A stretch of 64,000 nucleotides of DNA from Neoasaia chiangmaiensis (GCF_002005465.1 NZ_CP014691.1:558001-622000); one strand, 5' to 3'. Counted from the stretch's first letter, positions 1-10,715 are shown. Translations and numbers: made by a program. Notes: generated by a model from the letters alone, not told the origin.

Positions 1-1080
1 GAACTGGGCTGGTCGCTTCCTGATGTTGCCAACTGGCTCCGCATCCGGGAAACGCATCTGACCGCACTGGAAGCCGGGCAAACCGATGCTCTCCCAGGCA
101 CCGCCTATGCTGTCGGTTTCATCAGGACCTATGCCCAGGCATTGGGACTTGATGGCGAGGATACCGCAAGACGCTTCAAGCGTGAGGCGCATGGCGCGCT
201 CGAACGCAAGCCGGAACTGACTTTCCCTCAACCTGTGTCCGAACGCGGCGTTCCCGTCGGTCTCTGGGTCGGGGCAGGGCTGGCGGTGATCGTTGCCACC
301 TACGTCGGATATTATCATTTCAGCGGAACGCAGTTCAAACCGATCGAGCATGTTCCTCCCGCAACGGAGTTGATGCCGGGCGTCACGACCAAGGGTACGA
401 CGTCGCCTCAAATCGCTGCGGTCATGCCCGATCGTGGTAATGCGCCCCCAGTTCAGCCTGCCATCCCCGTTTCAAAGGTCCCGGCCTCCGAAACTGGTAA
501 CGGCACACCTAAACCAGCCGTGACGCCCGCCGTAGCGCCCCAGCAGGTGGTGACCCCACCAATGCCGCCAGCCCCCGAGCCAGACCCGGCACCAATGCCA
601 TCGGCGGCGTCGCCCACGCAGCCTCCTGAAACCGCGCCGCAATCGACGCCGGTCCCGAATGCTGTGCCGGAACCGTCGAACGACGACGGCATGACACTGA
701 ATGCCTCCGCCGATGCATGGGTGCAGGTGCGGGACCAATCCGGCAATATCGTTCTGAACCGGGTCCTGAAAGCCGGTGAATCCTGGAAGGGCGATGCCGC
801 GCATGCTCCCTACCGCATGACACTCGGAAATGCGGGCGGCCTTACCCTTACAGCCGGAAATGTAACGACACCGCCGCTGGGACGCCCCGGTGCGGTTCGA
901 AAAAATCTTGTCGTTTCGCCGGAAAGCGTGCGAGACGGCTCGATCGTGTCGGCCTCCACGCCAGCTCCCGCCAAACGACCGACAGTCACGACCGATCAGA
1001 CAGCTCCCCGGAAGCCGTCTGACGACGAAAGCGATCGTTTGAACGCTCGACAACTGGATCAATCGTCGCAACCGCGCTAG
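1..1080 (+). CDS. RodZ-like helix-turn-helix membrane protein (5' end outside window)
   Basis: The reading frame is open from base 1, so the start lies upstream. What remains shows the second half of a RodZ-type HTH_25 domain (an LRIRETHLTALEAG-like helix and an AYAVGFIRTYAQALGL segment), a basic stretch, one membrane segment near bases 270-330, a long Pro/Ala/Thr-rich periplasmic linker, and a C-terminal DUF4115-type domain from about base 690 (NASADAWVQVRD, then a glycine-rich tail). RodZ proteins link the MreB cytoskeleton to wall synthesis in rod-shaped bacteria. The linker is low complexity, as is usual in the family. It is followed 87 bases later by ispG on the same strand. I infer the RodZ role from architecture only. 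Confidence 0.8.
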   Translation, partial: ELGWSLPDVANWLRIRETHLTALEAGQTDALPGTAYAVGFIRTYAQALGLDGEDTARRFKREAHGALERKPELTFPQPVSERGVPVGLWVGAGLAVIVATYVGYYHFSGTQFKPIEHVPPATELMPGVTTKGTTSPQIAAVMPDRGNAPPVQPAIPVSKVPASETGNGTPKPAVTPAVAPQQVVTPPMPPAPEPDPAPMPSAASPTQPPETAPQSTPVPNAVPEPSNDDGMTLNASADAWVQVRDQSGNIVLNRVLKAGESWKGDAAHAPYRMTLGNAGGLTLTAGNVTTPPLGRPGAVRKNLVVSPESVRDGSIVSASTPAPAKRPTVTTDQTAPRKPSDDESDRLNARQLDQSSQPR

Positions 1081-1167
1081 ACGTCGGTGCGAAAACCGCC
1101 GAAAGCACGGCAGCTTATCCCGCTCTGGTCTTATGGACTGGACCGTTCGTCTGGAAGGACAGATCAC

Positions 1168-2310
1168 ATGAGCAGCTATCGCCCTTATCAGCATATCGAG
1201 CGCCGGAAATCGCGCCAGATCCATGTCGGCAAGGTTGCGGTCGGCGGCGATGCCCCAATTTCCGTGCAGACGATGACCAACACGCTGACATCGGATGCCC
1301 AGGCGACCATCGAGCAAATCCGTCGTGCCGAGCTGGCAGGCGTGGATATCGTGCGTGTATCCTGCCCGGACGAAGCCAGCACGGCGGCACTGGCGGAGAT
1401 CGTGCATGAAGTGAATGTGCCGATCGTGGCCGACATTCATTTCCATTATAAGCGGGCGATCGAAGCGGCGAAGGCCGGCGCGGCCTGCCTGCGGATCAAT
1501 CCCGGCAACATCGGCAGCGCGGAGCGTGTTCGCGAAGTGGTCAACGCCGCGCGCGACTACAACTGCTCGATCCGTATCGGCGTGAACGCCGGCTCGCTGG
1601 AAAAGCACCTGCTGGAAAAATATGGTGAGCCGAACCCCGAAGCGCTGGTGGAAAGCGCATTGGAGCACGCCAAGATCCTTCAGGATCACGACTTCCACGA
1701 GTTCAAGATCAGCGTGAAGGCATCGGATGTCTTCATGGCCGTTGCCGCCTATCAGCAACTGGCCGATTGCTGCGACCATCCGCTGCATATCGGCATCACG
1801 GAAGCCGGATCGAAGCGCGCCGGCACCGTCAAATCGTCGATCGGCCTGGGCAACCTGCTTTGGGCTGGCGTCGGCGATACGATGCGTGTTTCGCTCTCGG
1901 CAGCGCCGGAAGAGGAGGTTCTGGTCGGCTGGGACATCCTCAAATCGCTCGGGTTGCGTCACCGTGGCGTCAAGATCATTTCCTGCCCGTCCTGCGCACG
2001 TCAGGGCTTCAACGTGGTCGAGACCGTGCAGACGCTGGAAGACCGTCTGCAGCACATCAAGACACCGCTGACTCTGTCGATCATCGGATGCGTGGTCAAC
2101 GGGCCGGGTGAAGCATTGATGACGGATCTGGGCGTTACCGGCGGCGGTTCCGGGCGGCACATGGTCTATTCGGCGGGCAAGCAGGACCATACGACGGAAG
2201 GGCGCGATATGATCGAGCATATCGTTGAACTGGTCGAGAACCGCGTGGCCGCAATCGAGGCCGGGAAGGTGGACAACACCACGGCGAAACAGATGGATCC
2301 GGTCGGCTAA
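1168..2310 (+). CDS. ispG: 4-hydroxy-3-methylbut-2-en-1-yl diphosphate synthase (IspG/GcpE)
   Basis: IspG converts 2-C-methyl-erythritol 2,4-cyclodiphosphate to HMBPP in the non-mevalonate isoprenoid pathway, using a 4Fe-4S cluster. The 380-residue product has the TIM-barrel start ([10 protein letters not shown]), the [10 protein letters not shown] segment, LRINPGNIG, and the C-terminal cluster domain with cysteines in [10 protein letters not shown] and [10 protein letters not shown]. This start is chosen over an in-frame ATG at 1087 because a GGAAGGA site sits just before ATG 1168 and the family begins with a short basic segment like [15 protein letters not shown]. hisS begins 3 bases after the stop, so the two are cotranscribed. 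The product feeds quinone, hopanoid and undecaprenyl phosphate synthesis. Confidence 0.96.
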   Translation: MSSYRPYQHIERRKSRQIHVGKVAVGGDAPISVQTMTNTLTSDAQATIEQIRRAELAGVDIVRVSCPDEASTAALAEIVHEVNVPIVADIHFHYKRAIEAAKAGAACLRINPGNIGSAERVREVVNAARDYNCSIRIGVNAGSLEKHLLEKYGEPNPEALVESALEHAKILQDHDFHEFKISVKASDVFMAVAAYQQLADCCDHPLHIGITEAGSKRAGTVKSSIGLGNLLWAGVGDTMRVSLSAAPEEEVLVGWDILKSLGLRHRGVKIISCPSCARQGFNVVETVQTLEDRLQHIKTPLTLSIIGCVVNGPGEALMTDLGVTGGGSGRHMVYSAGKQDHTTEGRDMIEHIVELVENRVAAIEAGKVDNTTAKQMDPVG

Positions 2311-2313
2311 CGT

Positions 2314-3558
2314 ATGAGTCAGCTTCAACCGGCTCGCGGCACGCACGATCTTATCGGAGAAACGGCGCGCCGCCATGCCCACGTGATCGACACGGCAAGG
2401 CGCATCACGGCGACCTACGGCTATGAAGAATGGTCCACGCCTATCTTCGAAGACACGCGGGTCTTCTCGCGGACATTGGGTGACACATCCGATGTCGTGA
2501 CGAAGGAAATGTATACTTTCCCGGATCGGGCCGGCGAAAGCCTGACATTGCGTCCGGAGGGCACGGCGGCCATCTGCCGAGCCCTGGTGACCAACGGGCT
2601 AACGCAGAACCTGCCGCAGAAGGTGTTCTACAACGGCCCGATGTTCCGTTATGAGCGGCCGCAGAAAGGCCGTTACCGGCAGTTCCACCAGATTGGCGCG
2701 GAACTGATCGGCGTTTCGGACCCGCTGCTCGACGCCGAGACGATCGCGATGGGGCATGCGATCCTCCGCGCTCTGGGACTGGAACCAGCCATTCAGCTTG
2801 AGATCAATACGCTCGGCGATAACGAAAGCCGGTCTGCCTGGCGCACGGCATTGATCGACTACTTCCGTCGTCACGTCGACGATCTGTCGAATGAAAGTCG
2901 TGAGCGGCTCGAAGTAAATCCGCTGCGCATCCTCGACAGTAAATCGGCACAGGATCGGGCGCTGCTGGATGACGCCCCGGCGTTCGCGTCCTATCTCAAC
3001 GATGAATCCAGGCGCTTCTGGGATGGTCTTCGCCGGGGGCTGGACAGTTTCGGCATACCGTTCGTGGAAAATCCACGCATTGTCCGCGGCCTGGACTACT
3101 ACAGCCACACCGCTTTCGAATTTACCACCGACAAGCTCGGCGCACAGGGTACCGTCCTGGCGGGCGGGCGTTATGATGGGCTGGTTGCCGAGATGGGCGG
3201 ACCGCCGACGCCGGCCATCGGCTGGGCGGGGGGTATCGAACGTCTGGCCCTGCTTCTCGAAGCACCGCCGGAGCGCCCGGCTGGCATCGCCGTCATCTCA
3301 ATGGGTGGGGACACCATGAACGCGGCGGTGCAGGCCGTGCAAAGCCTCCGCGAAGCCGGCTTTCGTGCGGAACTCGAAACGCGCGGTTCCGTGAAAAAGA
3401 GAATGGAACGTGTCGTGAAGTCCGGCGCGTCTCACGCCATATTGCTGGGCGACGAGGAGCTTGCGCGCGGCAGCGTGCAGGTGCGCGATCTGGCATTACG
3501 GGCGCAGCGAGAAGTCGCCATCGCCGATCTGGTCCGCATTGTGTCCGAGAAGGCCTGA
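2314..3558 (+). CDS. hisS: Histidyl-tRNA synthetase
   Basis: A 414-residue class IIa synthetase that charges tRNA-His with histidine in the cytosol. Motif 2 is at about residues 108-130 ([20 protein letters not shown]). The histidine-binding HisA-type motif [13 protein letters not shown] follows near residue 258, and motif 3 reads GWAGGIERL. The C-terminal anticodon-binding domain follows ([16 protein letters not shown], then [13 protein letters not shown]). The length is normal for the family. ATG 2314 lies 3 bases behind the ispG stop, and prfA starts 5 bases after the hisS stop, so the three genes look like one transcript. Confidence 0.96.
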   Translation: MSQLQPARGTHDLIGETARRHAHVIDTARRITATYGYEEWSTPIFEDTRVFSRTLGDTSDVVTKEMYTFPDRAGESLTLRPEGTAAICRALVTNGLTQNLPQKVFYNGPMFRYERPQKGRYRQFHQIGAELIGVSDPLLDAETIAMGHAILRALGLEPAIQLEINTLGDNESRSAWRTALIDYFRRHVDDLSNESRERLEVNPLRILDSKSAQDRALLDDAPAFASYLNDESRRFWDGLRRGLDSFGIPFVENPRIVRGLDYYSHTAFEFTTDKLGAQGTVLAGGRYDGLVAEMGGPPTPAIGWAGGIERLALLLEAPPERPAGIAVISMGGDTMNAAVQAVQSLREAGFRAELETRGSVKKRMERVVKSGASHAILLGDEELARGSVQVRDLALRAQREVAIADLVRIVSEKA

Positions 3559-3563
3559 ACGTC

Positions 3564-4622
<1,059 letters not shown>

Positions 4623-4626
4623 CGGC

Positions 4627-5061
4627 TCAGGTGATCGGAGCGGCGCAGACACTCGTATGCCCCGGATGATGTTCGACGGCTGTCGGATCTCTGGGGTCGC
4701 GCAGGAAAAAGTCCGTAAAATCCTCGGCACCAAGGGCTTCGAACGATCGGCCATCGGGATTGTGCAGAATACCTTCGCTGCTGACCTGATGGATTTCCCG
4801 CTTGCCATCGTCGTTGACGATCGTGATCTCGCCGCAAAGGGCATAGTCGTGATTAAGCCGGCCCAGCGGGGTCTGAATACGCTTCGTAAGGGTCGAAACG
4901 TCCGGCCCAAGCCTGAACGTCGCTGCGAGATTGCCATCGATATAGAGCCGCGATGTCTCCGAAATCTCGCTCGCCGCACGATCGTCCGTCACGGTGAACT
5001 CGCCAGCGAAAGCGGAGCTGATGCCAAGCGCAGGCAGGAGCAGAATAGGAAGCCATTTCAT
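4627..5061 (-). CDS. Small secreted protein of unknown function
   Basis: A 144-residue protein I do not recognise. The chosen start at 5061 gives a clean Sec signal peptide (MKWLPILLLPALGISSAFA, then GEF). An upstream in-frame ATG at 5142 would overlap prmC and bury the signal sequence. The mature part has short beta-like stretches, one cysteine near YALCGEITIV and one near the C-terminus (HTSVCAAPI), which could form a disulfide, and no known catalytic motif. It ends 4 bases from the prfA stop (convergent) and starts 30 bases from prmC (divergent). It thus sits as a reverse insertion in a normally continuous translation operon. The signal peptide supports a periplasmic location. Confidence 0.7.
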   Translation of the reverse strand: MKWLPILLLPALGISSAFAGEFTVTDDRAASEISETSRLYIDGNLAATFRLGPDVSTLTKRIQTPLGRLNHDYALCGEITIVNDDGKREIHQVSSEGILHNPDGRSFEALGAEDFTDFFLRDPRDPTAVEHHPGHTSVCAAPIT

Positions 5062-5091
5062 GATGTCTGATATAAACGATAAAAGCAGCTG

Positions 5092-5946
5092 ATGAGCCAA
5101 GAATCGCATTCGTTGCAAAACCTGCTTTCTCAGGCGTCGCATGCACTGACCTGTGCCGGCATCGACGACGCCCGTCGTGAAGCCCGCCTGTTGGCGTCGT
5201 GGTCGCTAGGGATGGACCTGTCAGGCCTGCTGACACGTACTGCCATGAACGACGACGAGCTTCGTCGCTTCGAAAAGGCGGTAACGCGACGTGTGGAGCG
5301 GGAACCGCTTGCGATGATTGTCGAGCAAACCGGATTCTGGACCCTCGATCTTCTTGTGTCACCCGCGACACTCGTGCCGCGCGGAGATACGGAAACCCTT
5401 ATCGAATCTCTTTTGCGTCTTCGACCGGAGCGACAGGCACCACGACGTATTCTCGACTTCGGAACCGGAACAGGCTGTCTGTTGCTGGCGGCGCTTTCGG
5501 AATATCCGCAAGCTTTCGGCATCGGTATCGACCGGTCAAACGAAGCCGCAGCGCTTGCCAGACGCAATGCCGAACGGAACGGACTCTCTGCGCGCGCGGC
5601 GTTCGTCACGGGCGACTGGGCGCAGGCGCTGGCCGGGACGTTCGACATCATTCTCAGCAATCCGCCTTATATCGAAACGGACGATATTGCGGGCCTCATG
5701 CCCGAGGTCTCGCAATACGAGCCTAAACGAGCCTTGGATGGCGGCGCTGATGGATTGACAGCCTATCGCGCGCTCATGGCGGCTTTTCCGAAGCTGCTGG
5801 CGACCGATGGCATCGCGATCGTCGAACTCGGGCAAGGGCAGGCGGCGTCTGTATCGAAACTGGCAGTCGAGGCCGGGCTACAGATCCGAGACATCCGCCG
5901 CGATCTTGGCGGCATCGAGCGAGCACTTGCTGTCACACATGATTGA
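5092..5946 (+). CDS. prmC: Peptide chain release factor N5-glutamine methyltransferase
   Basis: PrmC methylates the glutamine of the GGQ loop of RF1 and RF2 using S-adenosylmethionine. The 284-residue product has the N-terminal helical domain, the SAM-binding motif DFGTGTGCL at residues 122-130 and the catalytic NPPY motif at 190-193 (SNPPYIE). The length fits the family. It lies downstream of its substrate gene prfA but is separated from it by a divergent secreted-protein gene, so it probably has its own promoter in the 30-base divergent gap or further up in prfA. Confidence 0.95.
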   Translation: MSQESHSLQNLLSQASHALTCAGIDDARREARLLASWSLGMDLSGLLTRTAMNDDELRRFEKAVTRRVEREPLAMIVEQTGFWTLDLLVSPATLVPRGDTETLIESLLRLRPERQAPRRILDFGTGTGCLLLAALSEYPQAFGIGIDRSNEAAALARRNAERNGLSARAAFVTGDWAQALAGTFDIILSNPPYIETDDIAGLMPEVSQYEPKRALDGGADGLTAYRALMAAFPKLLATDGIAIVELGQGQAASVSKLAVEAGLQIRDIRRDLGGIERALAVTHD

Positions 5947-6225
5947 TGGCCGATTGTAAAAAGCTGTTGGCATGTGTGGTTAATCTTGGTATGGCCAATG
6001 CAACGGCCTCTTCCGAGATCATGATTAGTCCCATGTATCCCCAAACGCCGTAGAAAGCTGCACGGAAAATTTCATTGGAATTTCCGCTTGGCAAAATAGG
6101 CTCGGCTGATCGCCCTGCCGACAAGATAATAAACTAGGGTCGTTCACTCCCGGCAGCGCTTCCATCGGCCAACTCTTTGATTGGCGGAATGGCACGTTGC
6201 GAACATGAAAGCGTCTCGCAGATCC

Positions 6226-6663
6226 ATGAACATGAAACGTATGAGAAGCCGTCATCACCGTTCGGGCGGAGGCGGGGGCGGAGGAGCGCCGCGCCACAAC
6301 AATGGCCAGACGCCGCTGAACCGTAACCATGTGTTCGACAGCAACGGCCCGGACCTGCGCATTCGCGGCACCGCGCAGCAGCTTTTCGAGAAATACCTTC
6401 AACTCGGACGCGATGCCACCGGCACGGGTGACCGTATTCTGGCGGAAGCCTATTTCCAGCACGCCGAACATTACTTCCGTATCCTGAACGCCATGGCCCA
6501 AGCTGCCCAGCAGAGCCAGATCGAGCGACAGGAGCGCCAGCAACAGCGTCAGCGTCATTACGCCGAGCAGCAGGAAGAACGACGCCCGCAGGATGAAGAG
6601 AGCGAAGGCGCCGAAGGTGGCGACGAGCAGCAGCCCGCCATATCGGAGGTTTCAGCCGACTGA
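6226..6663 (+). CDS. DUF4167 domain protein
   Basis: A basic, low-complexity protein of 145 residues from this start. The N-terminus is Arg/His/Gly-rich with seven glycines in a row. The conserved DUF4167 core follows (NHVFDSNGPDLRIRGTAQ, then LQLGRDATGTGDRI and AYFQHAEHYFRIL), and a Gln/Glu/Arg-rich acidic tail completes it. DUF4167 proteins are common in Alphaproteobacteria next to prfA-prmC, as here; their role is not established, although an RNA- or ribosome-linked role has been guessed from context. The start is uncertain: in-frame ATGs at 6205, 6226 and 6232 lack strong ribosome sites; 6226 is chosen because relatives begin shortly before the basic stretch. Confidence 0.8.
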   Translation: MNMKRMRSRHHRSGGGGGGGAPRHNNGQTPLNRNHVFDSNGPDLRIRGTAQQLFEKYLQLGRDATGTGDRILAEAYFQHAEHYFRILNAMAQAAQQSQIERQERQQQRQRHYAEQQEERRPQDEESEGAEGGDEQQPAISEVSAD

Positions 6664-6681
6664 TCGGCACCGACTGGCGTA

Positions 6682-7548
6682 TCAGAACGTCCCGGCGAAG
6701 CGTGGTGGTAGCTTCCACAGCGCATCGCCGCTGATGTGCAGGTCAATCTTGTATCGGTCATTCATCCGTGACCGACTGCTGGACAAAACGCGTGCGCGCC
6801 AGAGCGCCAGCGTGGGGTCATCGGCGGACAGGCTGATATCACGAATGTCCGGAAGGGCAGCCATGCTTCTCAGCATGCCGGACCAATCCTCATTCGTCAT
6901 GCGCTGGTGCCTGCCGGCATCCTCGCTGATCCAGGGCTGGCGGCGCGTGCGCTCCAGCCTTTTCACGCCCTGCATCAAATCCGCATACCGCAGATGGAAC
7001 AGGAACAGCGGCGCATCAAGCTGGGGAACTTTCGTCGTATTGTGAAAGCCAGGCGCCCAATCAACCGGCCGACGGATCAGCACGGGCTTGCACATGGAAC
7101 TGGTGAAACGCAGATGCGTGCGCTGACGACTGACGGGAACAGACCAGTCGATATCCGGTTCATGCTCGGGAACATGGATGACATCCAGCCCCGTTGCCGT
7201 CACGACGGGTGCCGACCATCCGCGTGAGAAGTCGATCAGCGACGGATAAAGCGCCGGATCGGCCACCAGCAGTTCATCCACGTCGACATAGATCATCGCG
7301 TCGTACCAATGCAGCAGCGCCGCGCAATAGCAGGCTATCGCCCGGGAGCGCGTTTCATCATCCTGTGGGGATCGTGGAATGCACAGGCGGTTGACGCCGC
7401 CCAGATCGTCGGTCGAACCATCATCGGTGCCGTGATCGATGACATAGCAAGCTTTCTCACCAACCTGCGACGCATAGTGGCGACGCCAGAGCGGGAGAAA
7501 TTCCGGCTCGTTGTAGACCATGGTCACGATTGCAAGCGGTGCTTTCAT
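6682..7548 (-). CDS. Glycosyltransferase of the GT2/GT92-like (DUF23-type) fold
   Basis: A 288-residue GT-A fold protein. The N-terminus VTMVYNEPEFLPLWRRHY is typical of Glyco_tranf_2_4/GT92-like enzymes. A nucleotide-sugar and metal motif YVDVDELL is present near residue 100, and a conserved HNT and HLRYAD region lies in the second half. No membrane segment or signal peptide is seen, so it is probably cytosolic. The start ATG 7548 is preferred over 7557 because the protein core begins directly after it. It is convergent with the DUF4167 gene and has no sugar-pathway neighbours, so the acceptor (polysaccharide, lipid or protein) cannot be told. Confidence 0.75.
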   Translation of the reverse strand: MKAPLAIVTMVYNEPEFLPLWRRHYASQVGEKACYVIDHGTDDGSTDDLGGVNRLCIPRSPQDDETRSRAIACYCAALLHWYDAMIYVDVDELLVADPALYPSLIDFSRGWSAPVVTATGLDVIHVPEHEPDIDWSVPVSRQRTHLRFTSSMCKPVLIRRPVDWAPGFHNTTKVPQLDAPLFLFHLRYADLMQGVKRLERTRRQPWISEDAGRHQRMTNEDWSGMLRSMAALPDIRDISLSADDPTLALWRARVLSSSRSRMNDRYKIDLHISGDALWKLPPRFAGTF

Positions 7549-7636
7549 GAGATGCATGTCTCATGCAGTCTGGCTCGCGTCGAGAGCGAAAAACAGGCTT
7601 GATGGCACTATTGATAAGGTGAGGAAACCGGCCGGA

Positions 7637-7711
7637 TGGTAGCGGCGGACGGATTTGAACCGCCGACCAAGGGATTATGATTCCCCTGCTCTACCGCTGA
7701 GCTACGCCGCC
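7637..7711 (-). tRNA. tRNA-Met (CAU), elongator type
   Basis: The 75-base cloverleaf on the minus strand has acceptor stem GGCGGCG pairing with CGCCGCT, D stem GCTC/GAGC, anticodon stem GGGGA/TCCCT with loop ATCATAA (anticodon CAT at plus-strand 7677-7679), T arm GGCGG TTCAAAT CCGTC, and an encoded CCA end. The paired first base (G1-U72) and the absence of three consecutive G-C pairs next to the anticodon loop argue against initiator tRNA. A tRNA-Ile with lysidine-modified CAU is a possible but less likely reading. A good promoter lies just upstream. Confidence 0.93.
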
Positions 7712-7730
7712 ATCGCGGCCGGTGGGCAGG

Positions 7731-7759
7731 GAATTAGAGGCCAACTCCGAATGTGTCAA
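7731..7759 (-). promoter_or_regulatory. Promoter for tRNA-Met
   Basis: On the minus strand TTGACA (plus 7754-7759) is followed after exactly 17 bases by TAATTC (plus 7731-7736). The -35 hexamer is perfect for the housekeeping sigma factor and the -10 is moderate. The tRNA 5' end at 7711 would lie about 13 bases after the expected start site. Confidence 0.6.
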
Positions 7760-7886
7760 CCACTCGAAAGCTTCTTTCTTCAAATCACATTTTCGAGGCG
7801 ACGGCTCCCGCCAAGGCGTGCTTGATAAGGCCTGAGTCGATCCGACAATTCTTGAATCATCGTTTCAGAGACCACGGAAACCCAGT

Positions 7887-9107
7887 GTGAAACAACAGTT
7901 CCTCAGTTCGCTTTTCATTTTCCGCGCCTATTTCAACTGGCTGCCGGCGATAGTGGTTTCCGTGCTGATGCTGGCGTTGCTCGCCGGCGTCACGTTCTAC
8001 TTCAGCAAGTTGCTCTCCACGATGATCCTGCGCATCCCCAGCAAGGGGAGTGGCGTCGTCATCCGCAACATCATCGTGGCCATGCGAAAGCCTGTCCGCA
8101 TGATGATGGTCATCATCGTGGTCTTCTCGGCGCTGCCCGCCGCCTCCGGCTTTTCTTACGAGACGATCGACGTCCTGCGGAAGATACTGGTCTTCACGTT
8201 CATCCTCATGGTCGGATACGCTGCGATCATCGCGTTCCGTATCATGACGGAAGCCTATCTGAATCGGATCTCCACGCGGGAGCAGTCCGACGACATCATG
8301 ATCCGCACGCATCAGACGCAGATCCGCGTGCTTCGACGCCTCATCGAAATCCTTGTCGGCATCGTCACGGTCGCAAGTGCGCTGATGACCTTTGAGCCTG
8401 TGCGGCAATACGGCGTTTCACTGTTCGCTTCCGCCGGGGCGGCATCACTCATCGTGGGCCTGTCGGCACGCGGACTGCTGACGAACCTGATCGCGGGCGT
8501 GCAGATCGCCATCACGCAGCCGATCCGCATGGAAGATCTCATCATCATCAACGGTGACTGGGCCTGGGTGGAGGAAATTACCTCGACATACGTCGTCCTG
8601 CGGGTATGGGACTGGCGACGGCACATCGTGCCGATTTCCTACTTCCTCGAAAACAGGTTCGAGAATTGGACGCACAATTCCGCGGCCATCATCGGCGTGG
8701 TGTTCCTGTATCTGGACTATCAGGCACCGATGGACCGCATCCGCGGTTTTCTGCAGGAGATCATCAAGACCTGTCCCCTCTGGGACGGCAAGGTGTTCGA
8801 CTGTCAGGTCGCGGACTGCAATGCGCAGGTCATGACGATCCGCATTATCGCCAGCGCGCGCAACGCGCTTCAAAGCTGGGATTTACGATGCGATATCCGG
8901 GAAAAGATCATCGAGCGCATGAAGGCCGAATGCCCGGAGGCATTGCCGCGCAGCCGCTTCGCCATGGTTCCGCCGGAGCCGGGCAGTGATGCCTGGCCCA
9001 CTGCCGATATGATTTCCCCACCGATCCATCGTCCGCCGCCGGGTGCCTATCTTGGGCCTGGCGATACCATGCCGCCCTCGGCCGTCGATCCGAAGGGCAG
9101 CGCGTAA
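7887..9107 (+). CDS. MscS-family mechanosensitive ion channel
   Basis: A 406-residue membrane protein. Hydrophobic helices occupy roughly residues 10-40, 65-90, 100-125 and 150-200. The last is the pore helix, with the Gly/Ala-rich pattern LFASAGAASLIVGLSARG typical of MscS TM3. The beta domain follows (QPIRMEDLIIINGDWAWVEEI, shortened from the usual GDxVxIxGxxGxVxxI). It ends with an alpha/beta vestibule and a Pro-rich tail of about 60 residues. Such channels release solutes on hypo-osmotic shock. The gene is alone on its strand, convergent with the permease gene behind it. Confidence 0.88.
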   Translation: MKQQFLSSLFIFRAYFNWLPAIVVSVLMLALLAGVTFYFSKLLSTMILRIPSKGSGVVIRNIIVAMRKPVRMMMVIIVVFSALPAASGFSYETIDVLRKILVFTFILMVGYAAIIAFRIMTEAYLNRISTREQSDDIMIRTHQTQIRVLRRLIEILVGIVTVASALMTFEPVRQYGVSLFASAGAASLIVGLSARGLLTNLIAGVQIAITQPIRMEDLIIINGDWAWVEEITSTYVVLRVWDWRRHIVPISYFLENRFENWTHNSAAIIGVVFLYLDYQAPMDRIRGFLQEIIKTCPLWDGKVFDCQVADCNAQVMTIRIIASARNALQSWDLRCDIREKIIERMKAECPEALPRSRFAMVPPEPGSDAWPTADMISPPIHRPPPGAYLGPGDTMPPSAVDPKGSA

Positions 9108-9119
9108 CACCGCAGCAGC

Positions 9120-10685
9120 TCAGGACCGCAAAAGGTCAGTATTGCCCATATGGGAATTGCGACGGCTGTACCCGTAATAGATCGCGGCGCCAAATAGAGC
9201 ATACGTCGCGAGCAGCAGTGCAGACACCGGATTGCCACCCGCAAGAGCGTGGAACATGTCCACGAACAACGGCAGCGTCATCACCACGGCGAAAAGAATG
9301 CCCAGTGCCGGCGAGACGCCGATCCAGATGCCGCGAACGACAATACCGCCGAGTGGCACGGAAAACGGGCGCGGCATGTCCGGATGCGCATTGCGTTGCC
9401 AGATAACCGTAAAACAGACGATCCCGAATGCCGTGGCGGTGCCGATGCTCACAAGGTCGCTGATGATGTCGATTGGCAGTGTCGCCGTCGCAAGGGCGAC
9501 GACGACACCAACAATAACCGTGCCTTTGACCGGCGTCTGGGTTTTCGGGTTCACATGGGAGAAAAGCGGCGAAACCAGACCGTCCCGGCTCATGGTGAAG
9601 AAAACACGGATCTGCCCATAGAGCAGTCCCATCAGTACGGAGCACAGACCGATTGTGGCGCCGATATTGACCAGAAGCGCCAGCCAGGGCTGGTGCATTG
9701 CCTGTACGGCGATCGCCAGCGGGTCGGCCACGTTGAGCTGCTGGTAGGGGACGACGCCGATCAATATGGACGCCACGCAGATATAGACCAACGTGCAGAT
9801 CAGCAGGCTGCCGATAATGCCGATCGGCACGTCACGCGTGGGATTGCGCGCCTCGGATGCCGCGGTGGAAACGGCTTCGAAGCCGACATAGGCGAAGAAG
9901 ATCACCGAAGCCGCTCGAAATATGCCCGGAACGCCGAAGCGGAAGCCCCCCTGCGATGGAGGGATGAACGGATGCCAATACGTCGGGTGGAGAGCGAGCA
10001 GACCGCACCCCGCGAAGACGAACAGCACGCCCACCTTGATACAGACAATGATGACATTGATCCGCGCCGATTCCTGCACGCCTTTCGCCAGCCAGGTGCT
10101 GACGACGGCAATGGCGATAACGGCAACGAGATCAAACCTTGCGCCGATCGTGACGGCCGTTCCGCCACTACCCGGAACGGTTTGTATGGTCGCCTGATGC
10201 AGGAAATCGGGGATATGCCATCCGAAGCTATCCAGCAGGCTGGTGGCATAGCCGGAAAGTCCTGAAGCCACGGCGGCACAGGAAATGCCATATTCCAGAA
10301 GAAGCAGCCAGCCGACAGTCCAGGCCGCGCCTTCGCCCATGGATACATAGGCGTAGGAATAGGCCGAACCGGAAACAGGCATGCAGGATGCAAGCTCGCC
10401 GTAGGAAAATGCCGTGAAAAGGCAGGCGAGGGCGGCGATGACAAACGAGATGATGATCGACGGCCCGGCATATTCCGCAGCGGCCGTGCCGGTCATGACG
10501 TAAATACCGGCACCGATCGTCGATCCGACCCCGAGCAGGACCAGTTGCGTCGCGGTCAGCGAACGCTTGAGGCCATGCGTCTCGAACTCCGCGACGATCT
10601 GATCCAACGGCTTGCGACGGGCAGATGATCGGATTTCGGTAAAGCTGCCGTCCTTGGAGGAATGCGCACGTCGCGAATTTGTCAT
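9120..10685 (-). CDS. APC-superfamily amino-acid permease (cationic amino-acid transporter-like)
   Basis: A 521-residue inner-membrane transporter with about 12-14 hydrophobic helices. The first helix has the APC substrate-binding pattern GVGSTIGAGIYVMTG. YGISCAAVASGLSGY and FFAYVGFEAVSTAASEARNP (helix 6 with its unwound FxGFE-like motif) also match the CAT/YfnA branch. The N-terminal 55 residues are hydrophilic. ATG 10685 is preferred over the TTG at 10703. The substrate cannot be read from the sequence; CAT-type homologues take up basic or branched amino acids. It is followed by a convergent MscS gene 12 bases away. Confidence 0.88.
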   Translation of the reverse strand: MTNSRRAHSSKDGSFTEIRSSARRKPLDQIVAEFETHGLKRSLTATQLVLLGVGSTIGAGIYVMTGTAAAEYAGPSIIISFVIAALACLFTAFSYGELASCMPVSGSAYSYAYVSMGEGAAWTVGWLLLLEYGISCAAVASGLSGYATSLLDSFGWHIPDFLHQATIQTVPGSGGTAVTIGARFDLVAVIAIAVVSTWLAKGVQESARINVIIVCIKVGVLFVFAGCGLLALHPTYWHPFIPPSQGGFRFGVPGIFRAASVIFFAYVGFEAVSTAASEARNPTRDVPIGIIGSLLICTLVYICVASILIGVVPYQQLNVADPLAIAVQAMHQPWLALLVNIGATIGLCSVLMGLLYGQIRVFFTMSRDGLVSPLFSHVNPKTQTPVKGTVIVGVVVALATATLPIDIISDLVSIGTATAFGIVCFTVIWQRNAHPDMPRPFSVPLGGIVVRGIWIGVSPALGILFAVVMTLPLFVDMFHALAGGNPVSALLLATYALFGAAIYYGYSRRNSHMGNTDLLRS

Positions 10686-10715
10686 GTTCTTAACATGCCG
10701 CAATGCGTGACGAAT

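Noticed and set aside
472-2382. A 636-codon open frame on the minus strand opposite the RodZ-like and ispG genes
   Set aside because: It is antisense to two well-supported genes, has no family similarity that I can see and reflects codon bias in GC-rich DNA.
7637-7711. Initiator tRNA-fMet
   Set aside because: The acceptor first pair is G-U, not the C-A mismatch of initiators, and the anticodon stem lacks three G-C pairs next to the loop (it ends A-U).
9249-10265. A 338-codon open frame on the plus strand opposite the amino-acid permease
   Set aside because: The permease frame has clear transporter helices and APC motifs; the opposite frame is charged low-complexity sequence typical of an antisense shadow of membrane codons.
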